Below are positions 6,053-7,467 of a stretch of DNA of 7,467 bases, one piece after another. The DNA is from Rhodobacterales bacterium (GTDB lineage Bacteria > Pseudomonadota > Alphaproteobacteria > Rhodobacterales > Rhodobacteraceae). The notes below the pieces were generated by a model that had not been told where the DNA came from, did no database searches, and worked only from the letters and a program-made list of their open reading frames with translations. Position 1 is the stretch's first letter, and each line of letters starts with the position of its first letter. Where the stretch lies: assembly GCA_009992615.1 (NCBI GenBank), contig JAACVA010000122.1, positions 1 through 7,467 of the forward strand, read 5' to 3'. Made by a program: the position numbers and the translations under genes.

Positions 6053-6690
6053 CCCGTCAGCGCCGCCGCCTCGCGCGCCAACGCCTCGATCCCGGCCCAG
6101 TCCCGTGCCGCCACCATGGCGGGCGGCGCGACCCAGCTGCCACCGACGCACAGCGTGTTGGACAGGGCCAGATAATCGCGCGCGTTTTTCAACGTGACGC
6201 CGCCGGTAGGGCAGAATTTGACCTGTGGGATCGGTCCGCCGATGGCCTTCAACGCGGCGGCGCCACCACTTGCCTCGGCCGGAAAGAATTTCTGGGTGGT
6301 ATAGCCACGCTCCAGCAGGGCCATCGCCTCGGTCGCGGTGGCGGCCCCGGGCAACAGCGGCAGCCCCGCTTCTTCGCAGGCGTCCAGCAACCGGTCGGTG
6401 GCACCGGGTGAAACCCCAAAGGTGGCCCCCGCATCCACCGCCGCCTGCACATCTGCCGGGGTCAGCAACGTGCCCGCGCCGACAACCCCGCCCGGCACCC
6501 GCGCCATTTCGCGGATCGCATCCAGCGCGGCGGGGGTGCGCAACGTGACCTCCAACGCGGGCAGGCCGCCCTTGACCAGGGCGCTGGCCAGCCCGAAGGC
6601 CAAGGCAGCATCGTCAATCACCAGGACCGGCACCACAGGGGCAAGACGGCAGATTTCGGCGGCTTTTTCAGAGGCGAGTTGCGGTGTCAT
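6049..6690 (-). CDS. eda: 2-dehydro-3-deoxy-phosphogluconate (KDPG) aldolase, Entner-Doudoroff pathway
   Basis: Eda splits KDPG into pyruvate and glyceraldehyde 3-phosphate, the last step of the Entner-Doudoroff pathway, and often also acts on 4-hydroxy-2-oxoglutarate. The protein is 213 residues, the usual class I aldolase size. Catalytic features are visible: LEVTLRT (Glu47), GAGTLLTPADV (71-81), GVSPGATDRLL (92-102), the Schiff-base lysine Lys134 in TTQKFFPAEASGG, and KFCPTGGVTLKNA (158-170) for phosphate binding. The ATG at 6690 was chosen because MTPQLASEKAAEICRLAPVVP fits the family start and GGAAG lies about 8 nt upstream. ATGs at 6705 and 6759 would add an unrelated extension. The usual partner edd is not immediately upstream; the divergent neighbour is the broken lipoprotein gene. 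It converges on the small gene ending at 6052, and the two stop codons overlap by 4 nt with no room for a terminator. Confidence 0.95.
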   Translation of the reverse strand: MTPQLASEKAAEICRLAPVVPVLVIDDAALAFGLASALVKGGLPALEVTLRTPAALDAIREMARVPGGVVGAGTLLTPADVQAAVDAGATFGVSPGATDRLLDACEEAGLPLLPGAATATEAMALLERGYTTQKFFPAEASGGAAALKAIGGPIPQVKFCPTGGVTLKNARDYLALSNTLCVGGSWVAPPAMVAARDWAGIEALAREAAALTG

Positions 6691-7000
6691 GGCGCGTTCT
6701 TCCATCAAGGCGGCGGATGCCTTTGCAATAGGCGACAGGCGGCGCGTTGTCCATTGCACAGGTGGCTGTTCGGGCAGGGGGCGACCGGCGGCCAGGATTT
6801 TTATTTATTTTCAGGAAAAATTCTCTTGATCGACGGTAAAAACTTTTCAATCGTTTCCATACCCATAGTGGTTATCTCAGGAATTTTCGTCCCGTGCCGG
6901 CCGACATCACGATCAGGAGCGGTTTCGTTTCTTAAAGAATGCATTCGACGGAAGTGTAAAATTCATTTCGAAGAACAAAGAGGGGCTTACGATACTGACG
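6691..7000. other. Intergenic region with an AT-rich island between eda and the lipoprotein-like gene
   Basis: These 310 nt separate two divergent genes. The eda-proximal part (to about 6796) is GC-rich and holds the putative eda promoter. From about 6797 to 6985 base composition turns sharply AT-rich, with runs such as ATTTTTATTTATTTT and GTAAAAACTTTTC, unlike the rest of the window. It contains a perfect 10-bp palindrome GAATGCATTC (6937-6946) and a -10-like TAAAAT (6957-6962) without a clear -35 box. I see no credible gene, RNA gene or terminator. It probably holds the promoter of the plus-strand gene and may mark a former insertion or recombination junction. Confidence 0.5.
6725..6753 (-). 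promoter_or_regulatory. Possible eda promoter
   Basis: On the minus strand TGGACA (6753-6748) and TATTGC (6730-6725) are separated by 17 nt. The -35-like box matches five of six consensus bases; the -10 box is weaker at three of six. Initiation would fall near 6718, leaving a leader of about 28 nt that carries the GGAAG ribosome binding site. No site resembling the HexR/RccR type (TGTAGT...ACTACA) was seen near it. Confidence 0.35.
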
Positions 7001-7467
7001 ATGAGGATCAACGCGTCGACAATGCGATCGAGCATTGCGGCGCCGGCGCTGACAGCGGTATCGGGCTGTCTTGGAAATCGGGCTGCCTTGGAAGCGGAAG
7101 TGGCGGTGGCGCTGGCGGCGGGTTTAGCCCGGCCAGCTATACCGGCGCGACCCGGCTGGATGCCGTGGGCGTTGACAACGACGGAACGCTCATCGGCGAG
7201 GTGAAACTCGACGTCGATTTCGCGGCGCCTTGGGCGAGGCGGGGCTGGAATGGCTGGGCGACTGTGATCGGGTGAACGATTTGGGCCTTTCGCTGACGCG
7301 CAAGATCGTGGCAGGTGGCCGCGATCACACGCGCGCCGGGCTGTACCTGAGCCACAGCGCCAGTTTCGGGCGGTCTGGCGCGGTTGTCGGCCGGTTCGAG
7401 GTTCTGGACCAACGCTTTGACGGCGGATCGGGGGCCGATGGCACCCGTGCGCGGCTGGTGGGCCAGT
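7001..7467 (+). pseudogene. Lipoprotein gene with beta-barrel-like domain, apparently frameshifted twice, 3'-truncated by the window
   Basis: Three reading frames must be joined to read this gene. The first (7001 to about 7076) encodes MRINASTMRSSIAAPALTAV and then the lipobox VSGC. The second (about 7077-7223) encodes a CLGSGSGGGAGGG linker, then SYTGATRLDAVGVDNDGTLI and GEVKLDVDF. The third (from about 7224, open to the window end) encodes GALGEAGLEWLGDCDRV, later LYLSHSASFGRSGAVVGRFE and GADGTRARLVGQ. Skipping one copy of a 17-bp tandem repeat (7060-7093) and adding one base near 7221-7227 yields about 150 continuous residues: signal, lipidated Cys, Gly/Ser linker, beta-rich repeats. The alternating short strands recall transferrin-binding-protein-B-like barrel lipoproteins of Rhodobacteraceae, an inference. 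As the sequence stands, translation from 7001 stops at 7204. The start is uncertain: AGAGGGG lies 16 nt upstream, which is far, and the ATG at 7022 is an alternative. Confidence 0.55.
7060..7093 (+). repeat. 17-bp tandem duplication in the lipobox region
   Basis: ATCGGGCTGTCTTGGAA (7060-7076) is followed directly by ATCGGGCTGCCTTGGAA (7077-7093), differing only at the tenth base. Because 17 is not a multiple of three, the second copy shifts the frame: with two copies the lipobox frame ends at 7204, with one copy it continues as SGCLGSGSGGGAGGGFS. Each copy encodes the same S-G-C-L-G motif in its own frame. Confidence 0.9.

Noticed and set aside
6679..7275. Plus-strand open frame of 198 codons crossing the eda 5' end and the AT-rich island
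   Set aside because: Only its C-terminal part (from about 7077) is protein-like, and that belongs to the frameshifted lipoprotein gene. The first 130 codons run through the eda leader and non-coding AT-rich DNA.
1..7467. CRISPR arrays, tRNA/rRNA genes, insertion sequences, defence or secondary-metabolite clusters
   Set aside because: No regularly spaced repeats, no cloverleaf or ribosomal sequence, no transposase and no defence-type proteins were seen on either strand.

Overview
The window looks like chromosomal DNA from an alphaproteobacterium of the Rhodobacteraceae (Roseobacter/Rhodobacter group). The coding DNA is GC-rich. The gene set is a TRAP-transporter permease, a bacterial aspartate/glutamate leucyltransferase, an RDD protein, a DUF2852 protein, GlnE and a KDPG aldolase. 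Family assignments rest on reading the translated proteins; no database search was run.

Layout. Positions 1-737 (+) hold the 3' part of a TRAP large permease (DctM) gene, followed by a GC stem-loop. Facing it on the minus strand is a three-gene cluster transcribed right to left: DUF2852 membrane protein (2367-2783), RDD membrane protein (1800-2282) and bpt (897-1727). Transcribed away from it is glnE (2966-5752; a GTG start at 2903 is possible), followed after 24 nt or more by a small conserved-looking gene of unknown function (5777-6052). That gene converges on eda (6049-6690, minus) with a 4-nt overlap of the stop codons. To the right of eda lies an AT-rich intergenic stretch of about 310 nt, then a plus-strand lipoprotein-like gene that runs off the window and appears broken by two frameshifts.

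How the genes work together. GlnE adjusts glutamine synthetase activity to nitrogen status. Bpt tags acidic N-termini with leucine for the ClpS/ClpAP N-degron route. Eda completes the Entner-Doudoroff pathway. These are separate housekeeping functions; I do not see a single multi-gene system such as a defence or biosynthetic locus.

Two signals stand out. (1) The divergent DUF2852/glnE intergenic region holds two perfect 19-bp dyads of the same design, ATGTGAA-N5-TTCACAT and ATGTAAA-N5-TTTACAT. They look like paired operators for one unidentified regulator. (2) At 7060-7093 an almost perfect 17-bp tandem duplication lies exactly on the lipobox of the right-hand gene. Removing one copy restores a reading frame with a lipoprotein signal, a Gly/Ser linker and a beta-barrel-like domain. 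The gene is therefore either a recent pseudogene or, more speculatively, a switchable surface lipoprotein.
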